Notes under the pieces: generated by a model
What the model saw: only the letters and a program-made list of their open reading frames with translations
What the model was told of the DNA's origin: nothing
Databases searched by the model: none
Part shown: positions 50,447 to 64,000 of the stretch, piece by piece
Position numbering within the stretch: position 1 is the stretch's first letter
Layout: each line of letters begins with the position of its first letter
Program-made: the position numbers and the translations under genes
Assembly (NCBI RefSeq): GCF_019649055.1
Contig: NW_026570232.1
Span: 1,674,001 to 1,738,000, forward strand
Source of the DNA: Paramacrobiotus metropolitanus
Taxonomy: Eukaryota > Tardigrada > Eutardigrada > Parachela > Macrobiotidae
Reading direction: 5' to 3'
DNA length: 64,000 nucleotides

Positions 50447-53400
50447 ATGGATGCCAAAGCGAGAGCAAGTTTATTACAGGTAAGAATTTCCTGGCCATTG
50501 TGACTACTCTAATCAGACATCGTTGGAGGAGCCTTGCCTTCTTTCAGTTTAGGGGAAAAGAGGAATTTCAGATCTGTGGAGTGAAAAAATTTTGTCAGAA
50601 ATTCGTAATTGGAATTAATTTAATTAAGTTCAAACATTTTTCTTAAATCATTGGTGACAGCTGATTTTGGTAGCTAAATATTTTGAGAAATTTCTGATTA
50701 GCTTTCAGTTTCGTAAAGGTAAAATTCGTGCAAAATAATGAACCTTCGAAAAGAAATATATATTGTTTGTTACGGTTTGTACGTCATTTCCTCGCTGTTT
50801 TCAGTTTTCATTAGTCATTACTTGTGCAGATTAGTTTTGTAGCTTTTTTGTAGTTTTCTGCGGATTTATCGTTTATGTAGGGAGTGTTTTTGCCTTTCGT
50901 TGCGATTGCATCATTATGAAAATTAGTATTCAATTTTGGTTACGAGTCTTACGACATGTAATTGCTGCTGAATCCACCTTCTTACCAAAAAGATGCAGTT
51001 TGCGTGAAAAAGAAAATGTTTAAGTACACAGAACATTGATTAAGAGTGAAAGATTGAGAGTGATTGTAGAACAGTGACGCAGATCATCTGCCTGATTTCT
51101 GCTGTACTCTGTAGTGTGACACTCTGGCTATAGAAGTATGCAGTTTTCGAAATTTTCATAGGCAGACTAAAGGTGCGAAGGCCTACACATTTTTTTAAAA
51201 TTTGTTGACCACAATAATTATGGTTAAGAAATTAATTTCAAATGACAACAATTTGTGTTGTCAGTTTGGACGTACAGCTTTGTCATGCAAACACCGGGAA
51301 GGGAATATGTTTTCCTCTTGGTAATTGTTATGGTTGCTGTAGGCTATCCAAAAGGCCTACGAGGAGGATAAACTGGAAGAGAAGATCCGCGCGCACTGGG
51401 CAGCACACGTACCGTCGCTAATAACACCCGGACCGCAGCCCATCAAGTTGCAGTACGACGATGATCAGCTGAGCGCTCTGCTGCTGGAACCCCTCGAAGC
51501 CTTCATCATGGGCACCTTGGAAGTGGATAATAAGTTTGACGCGCTTAAGAAGAACGATATCCCCACGTTCCTCTGCAATCGATCCTTTCGTGCTGGTGAA
51601 CCGACGTATTCGTGCCGGTAGGCGATAAACTTTTTTTGGGTATTTTAGTAGTTATCGGTACTCGTTTTTGGAAGAAGTCTGTAATGCCTGAGTTTTTTCC
51701 GGATTGCATCGAGGATTGGGTTTATTATTTTCTATGTTGAAAATTGAGATGCCGCATTCCATTACCATTAATGATGCTAATTCTCTGGTTTAAAAATGAT
51801 TTATGCATTTCAGAGACTGTGCAGTGGATGCAACATGTGTATTATGCATAGAATGCTTCAAGCAGAGCACCCACAAAAATCACAGATACAAGGTACTAAA
51901 AAAATTGAGATGAAGTCAGGTAATTCGAACCGTTGTTTTATATTTTACTGTGGCGGGAGAATTTCGATCATAGATGAGTCAAGCACCGGTGCATAAATTT
52001 GGTTTTGTAGCCGTGTTGTTTATAAATGAATGTAGGTGAAAATCTTGTTTCCATAGTTGAGTATGACACGTTTTTCGTTTTTATGCTTGAGCGATTAAGC
52101 AGTACATCGAAATCCCATTACGCACTGCTTTCCACAGATCAGCAGCTCATCCGGGGGCGGCTACTGCGACTGCGGCGATCCGGAAGCCTGGAAGAAGGAC
52201 TGCGCGTGCTCCCAGCATGAGCCACCGGATGGCGCGGGACCCCCCAGCATCGACGTGGACGACGCCAAGAAGCGTCTGCCCCGGGACATTGTGCGCCGGT
52301 GTCACGCTGTGATTCCCTGTGCTCTGTCCTATGCCTACCAGTTGTTATGTCTACGGGATGGCGAAGGCCTTTCTGATGATCTGTTGTCCCCGAAAAGGTC
52401 AGACAAGAAACTGTGTTTCTGTAACGACGCCGTAATATCTAGGTGGGCGTTTTACAGGGCGAAAAGTGAGGAAGAGGAAGGATACGAGTTTGCCACTGTG
52501 CTCTACAATGATGAGACTCATACGTACGAACAGGTATGAATGAAAATTATTTAGAACCATTTCAAAGTATTGGAGGTGTTTTGTGAAAGGACCGATACCC
52601 GTACATGGACGCGTTGTTTACCGTTAACTATCTGTAGATGCAGGTTTACTGAGAGATTAATTTTTCGATGTTATCGTAGTATCGTGACTTTGTGGATAAT
52701 TGCTGCTACTTCTAGTCTTCCCATACGACACCGCTGAAATTCTGCTGTGTAAAATTATTTTGTTATTTTTCCATTTGGGCGATTCTGCCGCTTTGTTTAG
52801 ATGTGCTGATGTTGCACAGTTGAAAAAAAATCGATTAGTCTAATGCTCTCATGCGCGAATATCACGAATTTTTAGTTTTTCAGTTTGGCTTTATTGTATT
52901 TTGTTAATTAAACGAATAAGCATCTTTTTGAACTCTTTAGACAACTTGCAGCATGCTCATGATTTTGGCCGTCCCTTTGCAGGTGATAAGCACATTATGC
53001 AGAACACTGGAATGTAATCACGAGGAGGCTCTCGAATACGCAACCGTCGTCGATCACGAGGGCCGGAGCCCTGTCAAATTTGGATCTTACGCCGATTGCG
53101 AGCGCGTTAAAAATTTTATCGAAGTATGTGACGAAAAGCGAAACAACTGCAGTTGCTTGAGACTCCAACAAATAGATACAATAATGTTTATTTTGTAGCG
53201 AAATTCGAGGCGTCCGCAACCGTTACGTGTGGATATAATTCCCACGCTGATGTACGCCCATCAGGTCTTTGCTTTAAAAGTGATGAACTGGATACAAAAA
53301 CTGGCCGACTCATGCGGTACGCCAACAAATTTTAAAATCGTGGATTTGGTTTTGAGTTTAAACTTTTACTGCCATGACCGGAGGCGCATTTTCGTAGATT

Positions 53401-56400
53401 TTTTAGCTGAAGTATTGAAAATCTGCCAGTACATTGCTGAAACATCACATGTTTTATTTTAGTCAGGTTATTTACCATGGTTTCTTGCATACTAGTACTT
53501 AATGTTATGTTATGTTTAATCAGTAATTCATTCAGGGATTTTGCTAATAAGTACGTAAAGGATTGCGTAAATCACTATTTGCGACACCAGTCGAATCGTT
53601 TTCATTTTAATCGTTAAATTTGCTTTCCACCACAGAAGGATTCAAGGCGCTGATATGCGAAGCTTGTTTACAAGCGGTACCGATTACCGGTGAAATGCCT
53701 CTTGTTTCCGCTCTTCTACTTAAAGATGTTCGCCTTTGGAAAGGTATGCTTTTCGGGCGATAGACTAGAATTATAATGGTAATTTTTAGATCGTTCACTT
53801 CAGACGTTGTGTTACGGTGAATAGTAACACCATGATAAAAGGGAAAACTCATTACGATATTATTGGACGGTGATACCGGCATATTCCGCTTGTTTTTCAT
53901 TTTGCTGGCAGTGTGTTACTGTCGGGACTTTTTTTTACTGATTACGGTTGTGTTGTGTTTAACCATTTAACCAATTTGTTTTGTTGGTTTTTAGCTGCTC
54001 GTGGTGCTTGCCACGCACTGTTCATGGCAACGTAAGTATATGCTTTTTTTCCGTGAACATTTAATCCTAAGGTGCGTCTCCCCTGTTGCAGGTTTTTAAC
54101 TTTCAACGATGCCAAAATTGAATTCTCCCGATTATTTGCTCGCGTAAGGGCTTTTCTGATAATTTTTAGGAGTGTGATCTTTCGATTTGTACCAAGTTTT
54201 CTTTGCTGCAGCTCTATCCTCAACTGATGACCGCCTTCATAAGCGACGACCATGAGCATTCAGATTCATGTACAAGCCTCTCTGTGCAGCTCTTTACCGT
54301 TCCCAGCGTGGTATGGTTTATCAGTTCAAGTTGTCGTTACCGTCTTGAAAGGGACTGAAATGTGTTGCCATGTTGATCGATAGGCACGCACACTCTTTGC
54401 GGATAAATTAGTGGAAGTGATTATCAAGAGTTTTGTTTTGATATGCCAAAGTCGGCGAAATGGTAAAGGAGTGCCGATAATGTTGGGGGAGCTGCTATTA
54501 TCATAATGCGGTTGCTCTGGTTTTTTGACAGATCTGGGGCGGCTGTCTTTCGATCGCACAACACAGCCCGGAAACTCCACGCAGTTCAAAAGAGCATTGT
54601 ACACTTTGTATGATACACGGTAAGTTTTTAATATGAATAAGATTAAGAGGATAAGAGCTGTTACAAACTTGTAAAAAGGATTATTAGTTACGAGCTGTAA
54701 CGCTGTAGACTTTTAAAGTATTAGCGTAAAGTAAATACACTGAAATATTAAAAAAAGAATAAATTAACAAAATTCTTAACGAACACACATAGTAAGTAAG
54801 TACTGTTAGATTAGCGAAAGTTAGTTTTTACATGGTGCTATGTTGCGAATCTGAGTCAATTGCGGCGGCTGGTCGCCGTTATCCTACAGTTTGCGTAATT
54901 GCTTCAGCCAGTACCAGTTACACTCTCGTTAAAGCCTGTACGTACTGGGCTTGTGTGAAGTTAGGTTGGGCATGTTCCCTTGGCTTTTGTTTCCTGTTTG
55001 TTAAATCGAAGGGCGAACCAGGCGTCAATTGTTGGGGAGTAAATATTCACTTTCTTTCGATTTGTGACAGGTACCTGCTGAATACCGTACCCACCCCAGA
55101 CTTATGGACACCCGGTTTGCGAAAGGGATTTATCGGCGCATTTGAACAGTTTCTGCAGATTATGATTATGATGGAGGTCAGCAGACCTGTTTATTCCATA
55201 GACTTCTTGCTTATGAGTTGGCGTTATTTCTCAAGGGAATGGACTTCCATACCAGACGCACGCAGTCCCATATTGAGTATGAAACCGATTGGGAACCGGC
55301 CTTTAATGTCCAGTTGAGAATGGGCCCGTTGATCGACATGTTGCAGAGCTGGTGTGCTTCGGATGTAAGAGTATTTTTTTATTTTTCACCAAAAGGCCCG
55401 CTTGTTGAAGGTGTTTACAGAAACTTGAATGACGTTCAAACCTTTAAAATCGGTGCTTCGAAATTCATCACAGACACAGTGTTTTAGCAAACTAAGTTTG
55501 GTTCAAGTGCAGCGATGTTTATTTGTTAAAAACACTGATCAGTTGTGCGAGTGTTATTTCTTACTGCTAGAACAACTGAAGTAGAATAATTTGTTTATTG
55601 TAACGGTTGCACTACGGTTTTATGTTAATTACGTTTTGGCCGCTCATCAATTTACTAGCAGAAATACCTGCCGAAATGACTTCCTGATAATAGCGTTTAC
55701 GATTGCTTTAGGACAAAGTTCTGGCCACGTGTATCGAGAAATTAACCGTAGCAGCTATCGATGCTTTGAGTGCAGTGGAAAAGTGGGAGAAAAAGGAAGG
55801 TGAGTTGCCGGTTCTTTTCTGCCTTACTGTCGTGCTTCTTCGTTTTCTGACAGCATTTTGATTGTCAGTGGCGGGCGTTATTTGTGAATGCATTGAGTAC
55901 GATGTTGGATCACAAGCCATATCCATTCATCATCCGGTAGTTCGGATGCTAGCAGGTAAAACGTTTTATTGATACTTCAATCATGTACTTCAGAAAAAAA
56001 ACAACTTGTTTCACTCTGCCTAATTGGCATACAAATTTATCTCAGACTTTTGATAATGTGCTTTTGAAGGTTTCAGTCACAGTTCTGTAGCCCGAACTTG
56101 ACAATTTTTAATAGTCACTTGGCTATTAAAAATTGTTGTTTGAGGATGTTTACCGTGCGCAAAATTGCAGGCCTTGTCACAAGCGGATTGTCGCGCTCTT
56201 TAACGGTGCAGCCCTTCAACACACGGCAAGCGCTGGGCGACTGCGTGAACTCTTACGCCAGGGAACTTATGGAATTTCCGCTACGGACGTTAGTCTTAGT
56301 CGCACAAGCTAGTGCAGGAATGTGGCGGCGCAACGGATATGCTTTGGCTAACCAGGTAACGTAAATTCCCTTTGGAGTAGTTTTTGAATTTTTTTATGAC

Positions 56401-59400
56401 GAAGGTTTTCCTGTAAATATTCAATGGTTAAGAGTAGTGTCGTAGTGCAATGTAACGGTAATTTTCGGAAAGTCGGTCAGTCAGTTATTTGCCGTGGTTT
56501 TATTGGATATATGGACATGGGTTTCTGACAAAGTTTTTCTTTATATTGCAGATATTTTTCTACCAGCAGCCAAGGTGTCGAGAAGAGGTATTTATTTATT
56601 GAAACTGGCAGTACTTGTTTCATTACAGTAGCCTGCTCATCGCGATTGGGGAATATTTTTTCAGATGCTGGACAAGGACGTTTTGATGATGCAGGTACGG
56701 CACTTGCGGTTTGTAATCTGATGTTACATTTTTTATGCAGTGGCAAGAATCGATTTAAATCTGCATTAATGTCAGTAACATTGGGAGCTTTAAATTTTCT
56801 GGAGCCAGCCGGTTCTGGCGGTGTGGTTTAAACCTTAATTATAACCTGCTTGATTATTGTGCAGCTTTATTTACTTCAGTGTTGATTCAGGTTCTTGTGC
56901 CAGCCATGACCTTTATTGAAAAAAAATCGTGATTGTGGATTTGCAATTTCTGTTTGTAGGCATGTGCGGCGGTAATGAAGGCGGATGAATTCCTCATCAA
57001 TATCATTAACAAATTCGGCTTGGTTCACTGGGCTGAGTACGCTGGCTGTTTTCCACTGGGAAACCTTTTTTTTCTAGTGGTGTTTCTTTTGCAGTGAAAC
57101 ATTCGACGCTACGCCATTGCGCACTGATGGCGACGATTCTATTCGACAAACATTGTACTTGGCCGAAGAATTCTTCTATTGTTTAATGGTGTTTATCGGG
57201 GAGCGGTATTATCCGGGTTTGGGCAAGGTCACGGAGGATGACTGTTTGAAGAATGAAATTATTCATCAGCTGAGCATCCAGAACATGTCATACAGTGAGC
57301 TGGTTAAGAATCTTCCTGAGCAGGTGTGTACGGCTTATGCATCCGCTGTTGTGATATGGATGTAATTTGAGTTTGATAGGAAGCCAAAGCGTCGACGCTG
57401 GACGACGTTGTTCGCGATGTGGCGGTTTTCAAGTACGTAGCCTGACACGTTTATTGCATAGTCAGTACAGTTCGTTTTATTAATTATTGTTGTTTTCACA
57501 GGCGACCTTCGGCGGCCAGCAAAGGATACTTCGAACTTAAACCCGAATTCACCTCCCATTATAATATGTTCTTCTATCATTATTCTCGTATCGAACACTC
57601 GAAGGTTCGTGGCTGATTGAGGAAGTCTGATCTGGCTCACTGAAACTCGAATTACCCGACTTGTTACTTTCGTTAACGGGATAGAACGTTAGTATTGACT
57701 TTGTAGGCGGAAGATACTCAGCGCAAGCGGAAAAAGAAAGACGGGGAAGAACCAGGTGAGAATTTCTCTAAATGCACGGTTTTGTACGATTTATGGTTTG
57801 ATTTGTTGCTGAATAGTTGCTTGGACGGAATACTGTGTGCTATCTACGATGATGCTAATATTAATATTGTGTTTTCCTGTGCTTCCAGTGTTTCCTCCCC
57901 CATGCCCTCCCGAGTTCACTGATGCGTTCCGGAACGTTATTCACGTTATGGATTGCGATGTTTTTATCCATTTGATGAATTTAACGCTACGACGTGCACT
58001 CAGCCATCATCCGCGCTCCTTTTCTGAAGGACAGCTTGTTCGGGTGCGCAAATTTAATGAAATGTCAAGAGGTGTTTCGTAGACTATTGGCTTTTGTATA
58101 GTCCCTCCCTACAGGAGAGCCTAGATCCACGGCCTTTTTAAGACAGCGATTAAGTTTGGCTGTAGTAAGAGGAAACGCAGCAGCTGTTTTGGGTACCTTG
58201 AGTGCACATCATAAGATTTTGAATGACAATAATGATTATGGGTGTTTTTTCAATGTTTAAAATTTAATCATTTTAATTAGTGTAAACCTGCTGAAGCATA
58301 CCGATATGTGGATTGGCTGTTGTCCCTCCCTCTTGTATAATACTCGGATCCGAGATAAGCTACAGCAATTGAATATGCTAGCTTTAAAATTTTCACTGTA
58401 CAGCTTTTTGGTCATCCAAGTCTCTAGAAGGATTACACTCGTACTTTACAGAGACAGAAATATTTTTAATGGGTTGCAACCTAGGAAAAGTACTGGGCGG
58501 ACAGGCTTTGTTGAACTAAGATTTGCAAAATAATAATTAGCGAAAAATTCTGTGCCTGTTTACTTTTTATTTGATATTGAAGATTTGCCTTCTTTATTGA
58601 AACCTATTTTTTTACGCTGGTGCCTTTTATGAACAGGTTCTCTTTTTGATTGGATATGCTCTTCATGAGGAGAAACGTGCTCGTGATCAACAAAAAACTG
58701 ATTATAAATTTATGGACAAAGCCGTTGATGGTAAACTGACATTTAATTGAACAGGTTTTTATATAAGCGGTTTTGATGCTGTTTATGGCTGGATTTTTAG
58801 TTGGTATTTTTGCAACCCTACGCGAGCTTCGTAACCAAAAGGAATCGGAAGCCTATCGCGCGTTAATTGAATGGATTCTTCAGGTATGGTTTGCGCAAGA
58901 CGCGTTCATGGTACTGGAAACTGGCGTACTTTGCTAAGTTTGTTTCCTGTAAAATGGTCACCTTAATTTGATCTATTCTTCCCCGCTTGTTGTGTTTAAT
59001 TTTTACCTGTGGTTTTGTGCTCTGTTAAACCCATACGAGAACGATCGATTTTTAATATATGAAAAGTTTATTTCCATTGACGCGATAACAATATCAAGAG
59101 TCAGTAAATTTTTGGTACTTCTGTAGTTTTTTTTACGTTCCAGAATTGTGGTTATCAAAATTTTGCGTTTGCAGTTTTATGAGACATTGACCAAAGTTGA
59201 AGAGGATAAACCAGCGGAACCAATGGATGTGGCGGAGAACGTGGTCAGCACTACACCTGAACCAGCTGCTAGTGACGATATCGAAGAACGCCGTCGACGT
59301 GCTGCTGCCCGACGGGATCGTATAATGCAACAGATGAAACAGGCCCAGAGCAGTTTTGCCATTCAGAATGTGGGGGAACTGCAAGAAATCGCTCTCCCCG

Positions 59401-62400
59401 ACGATCATTCGGCTAAGGCAGCAGTAACACCCACGTAAGCCAATAAATGCCGGGCATGTGCAGTACAGTTTTTATTGGCAACAATTAAGTCTGCGGCAGA
59501 ATATATCCTGCAACGCCTGCTGTGGTGAGTAAATTGTTGGTTTGCGACGCAAACTTTGCGTCAAGGTTGGGTAATGGCAAATGCGATACGGAATACGGAA
59601 ACGTTGTTCTTCTGGTTAGTTAATTCAGCGCAAAGATTCTTGCGGTGCGAAAAATTTAAATTGAATGCTTTATGGTATCAGAAAATGTTTTTGAAATCTT
59701 GTCTATCTGAAATAATTCATAAAGAAAACGTAAATACGCATAACTTTGGAAAACGTCTATCTCTTTGATCAATGTTTTGGATGAAAGCATAACATTATGA
59801 ATAATTTTTAACCTCACAAGATGAAACACCCACTTGGCGAGTATTTTTCATTGGACATTCTTCATAATTTCCAGTTTCCGGGTTGGTTTTATGTTTTCCT
59901 TATTGGGAAATGGGAAAGATGAGAAGATGATATTGCAACATTTTAAACGCTTGCAGAGCTGCTCCAGTGGAGTCGTTGCTGGTGCTGGGAGCCGAGCGTA
60001 ATGTACAGCGCGCTGATCTGGATTTGGAAGAAAAGTTAACATGCATTCTGTGTTCGGAGTCGCATGTCGTCAACTTGACTGCCGATGCATTCGTGGCGGT
60101 GGCATATGTGCAGCGATCCACGGTCCTCTCGCAGGCTGACAGGAAGCATCTTATGGACGAATTTATGGATATGCCCGCTGTCACTGTGAAAGATCTCTGC
60201 CAAAGTATGACGTTGTTGTTGTTGTTGTTTTCTGCGCGGCCTGAGTTTTCTTGCCGGTGTAAAAATCAGCTGGATGAATTTGGGCTTTCTCGCAGAATTA
60301 ATGGGAAATCCGCTGTTCATGCCGGATACGATGCCCTGTGCGCCGCATGTCAGCAGTTGCGGGCATCTGCTCCATGCCAAATGCTGGAAAACGTAAGCAG
60401 TCAAACTTGGGTCATGTTTGCGGCTGACAGGCGGATCGGCATTGGTTTCTTCATTTAGGTATTTCGAATCTGTCGTTGCTCGAGAACGCCGGCGATCCAT
60501 TCGACTGCGGACCAATGCGGGAAGTTTTGATGTTACAAAGAATGAATTCCGCTGTCCACTGTGCAGTCGTCTTTGTAATGCGGCTATACCATTGTTCCCT
60601 CCTGTCGGACAGAAAGAGTATGTTTGCCGGTATAAAGTGTTTTACTTTTTATACAAATTTTGTTGGTGAATGTCCTAAGGGTTGTCGGGGTGAAACGTAG
60701 TCCAAAGGCAGCAGTTATTGTCGCTTATTATAATTTGGCGTTTCATTGGCGGATGATCATACATACGGAAGTAACGGAACCACGTTTCGTAAACGCAAAG
60801 TGAAATTAATATTTTTTTTCACACAGTATTGATTCGATTTTATGCACATGTATAGAACTTTTTTTTAAATACGACAAGCTGTTCCCCGGTCAGCGTGGTC
60901 CATACTCCATAGACACCTGAACGATGAACATTAAAAGTGGTAAATATTTTGGTTTGCGCACTTACAAACAAACTTTTGAAATGTTTTTGACTGATGATGT
61001 TAGTGTCCCGCATCATTGCATTGCACTGACCACGATTAGAGTACTGCTGATGGAAATGGACTTGCAGGAATATGGACGTTGTCGGTGGTCCTCTGCTCGT
61101 TCCCTCCTTGAATACTTTCACGGCAGCTCTTGCGGCGTTGTTGGTGGTCCAGCATAAGCCGGGAATCCGCGTGGCCAGCGAGGATGAAGCCTTGATTGGT
61201 ACACTGGATGATGCGTATCAACAAGCGCTGGCCATTCGTGTGAACTTTAAGGATCCCGCCAAAGCGGCTAGCATCGCTAAGATTCGCGATATTGTTGCCG
61301 TGACGGAACGTTTGCAAGGCATCGACGTCAAAAAGTAACTGAATTTTCCAGAGATGGCTGGTTGTTGTTGTTTCTCTGCTTTAAATATTCCCTTGCATGA
61401 GTGATCGTTCACTTTCTCACTCTTTTTTTGACTCATGTGGTATTTGTTTTCTAGTAGTACGGATGTCGTATCTGATGCGCACGTGGAAGCTGTTCGCACG
61501 TTTCAGAACCAGGTGTTCCAGGTGAGAACGTGGCATTACTTTTTTGCTGTGTTATTGATCCATTTTGAGTATTGAGTGAGTTTCAGAGTATTGTTTGTTG
61601 TATTGCATTTGCATAATTTATTTTATTTTGTAGATGTCCATGAACGCTTCCTCGCCGGCGCAGAGTGAAGAACTGTGCATCAGTTTGAATTGGGCAGCTT
61701 GTTCGTATTCTGTGCAGACCATAGGTAAGTGTCGGCTCTCGAGTTTTACGGATGCTGTCTAGTTAAGATTGTCTCACGGTTCGTTTGCAGAAATGTGTTT
61801 ACGGTATGAGAACAAATCACTACTCGGGTCTTTCTCTTCACGTCAGGTAACTGATATTTTCTATTACGGTGATATTGTTATTAAAACATTTTGAGTGGTT
61901 CGTGTTTGAATGAATACGTTTCCAGTATTTATGCCTGAAATGTCTGACTCGCGCCTCATGCTGGAGCTCATCCGCTTACGAAACCAAAGTGCTAACGGAA
62001 CACGCTGTCAAGTTGTTCAGTGCGCTGTTCAATCCGCTTTCCTCTCGGAATGTGCTGGACATGGACGCGTTCTCTTTATTGGTAAGTCAATTAATTCTTC
62101 TGTGACATTCACGTGATGGGCAGTGCTTTGAACAACGCTGTTCTGCACAAAAGAGTTTCGTATTAGTTTCATGGGTTTGTTTTTGTTTTGTAAATTTCTA
62201 GAAATTCGTGAAATTGGTGGTTGAAACCAGCGGACTACTATAAGTGGTGATTCTTTTTCACTTGTGTTTTGTCTGTAGATTAATTGTACTCACGCTTTTC
62301 CGTGGCTGCCGTGGAGCGAAGAGGGCTTCACGGCTCCGTACGTCGACGCCCCAGTGTGCCGGTTGCCGGTTGGCGACAGTTTTGACCATCATCTGCTGGT

Positions 62401-64000
62401 TATCGTTTATTTGCTGCATATTCTCCAAGTGTTCAAGAGCGTATCATACGACATTGTGGAGAGGTCGGATAGCGATGCTTCCCATTCTTCATCCAAAGAT
62501 CCGACATTGCGGAAACTGTATGCGGCGTTCGTGCACAGGTAATTAATGAGTGGGAACGAAATAGCGCTGAATTAGATGGCATTGTAGTGTGATCGCACGC
62601 AATACAATAAAAAAGTAGACACGTGCTTGTGTGCTGTCAAATAGTAATTATTTCAGTCTGCAATCGTACAGTCATATGCATGCCTTTTTTTGTACATGCC
62701 TTCTTCAACTGAACGCAGTTTGGGAGGTTGTTGTCTTGACTCGTGTTAGCGGTCAATCTGCATTTTGCATCAGTTTATAATTTGCTTCGCTATGTTGCAA
62801 TTAGAATTCTTTCTGGTGTCTCTAAACGTGCTGTATAGGTTGCGTAACTTGCGTTTTGACTTGAACAGCTGATTTTCCTTTTTAGATTAAGCGGCAGCGA
62901 TGTAACCGTTCAAGTGCCACCCAATTTAGAGCGAATTATTCAGGAGCGGACGTGGCCATTTCTACGATGTTGTGCAATATTTTATCATTTTATCACTGGA
63001 ATACCGGCTAGCGAAGCTTTGAAAGCTGAAGGACGTGAGTACACGTTTGCAGTTTTTGTGAACTAAGCAACGATGGTTTTTGTTTACATACTATAATCGA
63101 GATAATTGTGGAAAAATTTACGATAAAATTTCTTCTGAGTCTTATTGGTTATGGCGAAGTCTGTACGTACTGTTTGTTGGTTTGTACAGAGACGTCCGAA
63201 TCGGAATCTGCGGATTTGATGGCTTATCTGGGATTGCCAAACTCGGTAACCGTTCTCCTCGATGAAAATCCCGCTTTAAATGACCTAGTTCACAGGTGAG
63301 ATGTGGCAAAAATTGAGTAATAATTGATTGGTTTAAATTTTTGATAGAATGGACTTGATAATTGAAAGTCATGGTTAATTTTTGGTGCAGATGGATATTT
63401 AATGTCGGTGGTCCTGGCCGTTCTGGAAAGATCAGGTGAACTGACTGACAGTAAGATATCTGCGAGAACTCGTCGACAATGGCTTCGAGATTTTGTGTTT
63501 CGTTTAATAACTAATTTTGAAAACTCGAACATGTGATGTTTCATCGTTGATAAAAAGGAAGCAGGCCTAATGTATTTGGTTGTTAGCAGCTTACCCCATC
63601 CATTCCCGTCGTTTGCCCCATTACCGCACGATTACACGGACGTCATTAACCGTGCTTCCCAGAACAGGTTGGTAAAGAGTTCAGTTTACTTTTAATTCGA
63701 AATTGTTCATAAATTTTTTATAATAATTAAAAACTGTATTCGCGTAAGATAATGAGAGAATGCGCAGTCATCAGTGTTTACGACTGGATCTTTTAGAGGT
63801 ATAAGGTTTAATTGGATTTGTTGTATGAATACTGTTACTTACTGATATCATCCTTTTTGGAATTTGTAATTGAATTGGTATTTTTGTCAAGTCATCGTTC
63901 CTAATGAATACCTGTGCGCGATTCGTGAAAAACCTAACAATCGTAAGAATTGTAGTGCTACAGTGAATATGTGGTTGCAGCGGATGCCGGGTGGAAGCGG
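50447..64000 (+). CDS. UBR1/UBR2: UBR1/UBR2-type N-recognin E3 ubiquitin ligase, 3' end outside window
   Basis: UBR1/2 bind destabilising N-terminal residues and, with a RAD6-type E2, ubiquitinate the protein for the proteasome. Forty-two in-phase exons yield about 1,690 residues (family about 1,750): 50447-50479, 51343-51617, 51814-51892, 52138-52533, 52983-53123, 53199-53316, 53636-53743, 53995-54031, 54092-54143, 54212-54310, 54384-54462, 54532-54619, 55071-55176, 55236-55364, 55712-55799, 55869-55955, 56171-56355, 56552-56587, 56665-56694, 56960-57036, 57095-57323, 57380-57432, 57502-57604, 57707-57755, 57889-58043, 58637-58730, 58801-58883, 59175-59434, 59957-60204, 60296-60392, 60459-60617, 61068-61334, 61455-61521, 61634-61724, 61791-61846, 61926-62081, 62279-62538, 62886-63034, 63190-63295, 63391-63435, 63587-63667, 63981-end. 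The UBR box lies at about residues 88-160 ([37 protein letters not shown]). The ClpS-like domain follows ([14 protein letters not shown]), and a RING-like finger at about 1,120-1,245 ([21 protein letters not shown]). An in-frame TGA precedes the ATG. Confidence 0.95.
55177..55235 (+). other. 59-nt UBR intron that changes the reading at a conserved site
   Basis: The exon could be read straight through for a while, but only removal of 55177-55235 (GTCAGC...TCTCAAG) joins ...IMIMME to [10 protein letters not shown], matching the spacing of human UBR1 (LTCMQGMEEIRRQ). It shows that introns below 60 nt are used in this genome. Confidence 0.8.

Noticed and set aside
53692-53693. A GT at ACCG/GTGAAATG within UBR exon 7 considered as a splice donor.
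   Set aside because: Reading through gives [15 protein letters not shown], which aligns with UBR1 at this point; the true donor is after 53743.
1-64000. Bacterial, viral or horizontally acquired genes, and CRISPR or operon-like structure.
   Set aside because: All supported genes are spliced animal genes; no uninterrupted long frames, phage-type genes or regularly spaced repeats are present.

Overview
This is nuclear DNA from an intron-rich animal, most likely a panarthropod (arthropod or tardigrade-like). The grounds are GT-AG spliced genes with introns from 56 nt to 9 kb, a eukaryotic tRNA-Ala(AGC), four conserved animal genes, and an allatotropin precursor whose peptide ends in the arthropod-style TARGF-amide. 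I cannot narrow the lineage further by eye. Gene structures were built by joining exons across splice sites and checking that reading phase is kept at each junction. The well-supported genes are in phase throughout.

Layout. (1) 1-18.4 kb, minus strand: the 5' half of a DIP2 gene (13 coding exons, 3' end outside the window). (2) 20.7 kb, minus: tRNA-Ala(AGC). (3) 21.9-26.7 kb, plus: a complete FAM161 gene (8 coding exons, 723 aa) with a 214-bp terminal-inverted-repeat element in one intron. (4) 28.0-33.1 kb, plus: an allatotropin neuropeptide precursor with a TATA promoter, one certain exon, two further in-phase exons and a possible cassette exon. (5) 33.7-39.5 kb, minus: a complete short Claspin gene (15 coding exons, 856 aa), convergent with allatotropin. 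(6) 41.9-45.6 kb, plus: a two-exon gene for a 75-aa secreted peptide precursor I do not recognise. (7) 47.0-48.1 kb, minus: a two-exon gene for a 138-aa secreted precursor with an amidation and tribasic end, also unrecognised. (8) 48.85 kb: a 134-bp palindromic element resembling a Tc1/mariner MITE. (9) 50.4-64 kb, plus: most of a UBR1/UBR2 N-recognin ubiquitin ligase (42 coding exons, truncated at the right edge).

The genes share no single pathway. DIP2, Claspin, UBR and FAM161 are cell-biological genes (lipid/AMP-binding, replication checkpoint, N-degron proteolysis, cilium). Between them sit three small secreted precursors within about 20 kb: one proven neuropeptide family member and two orphans with prohormone features. 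These two orphans are the best candidates for something undescribed. Two introns use GC-AG splice sites (DIP2 and Claspin).
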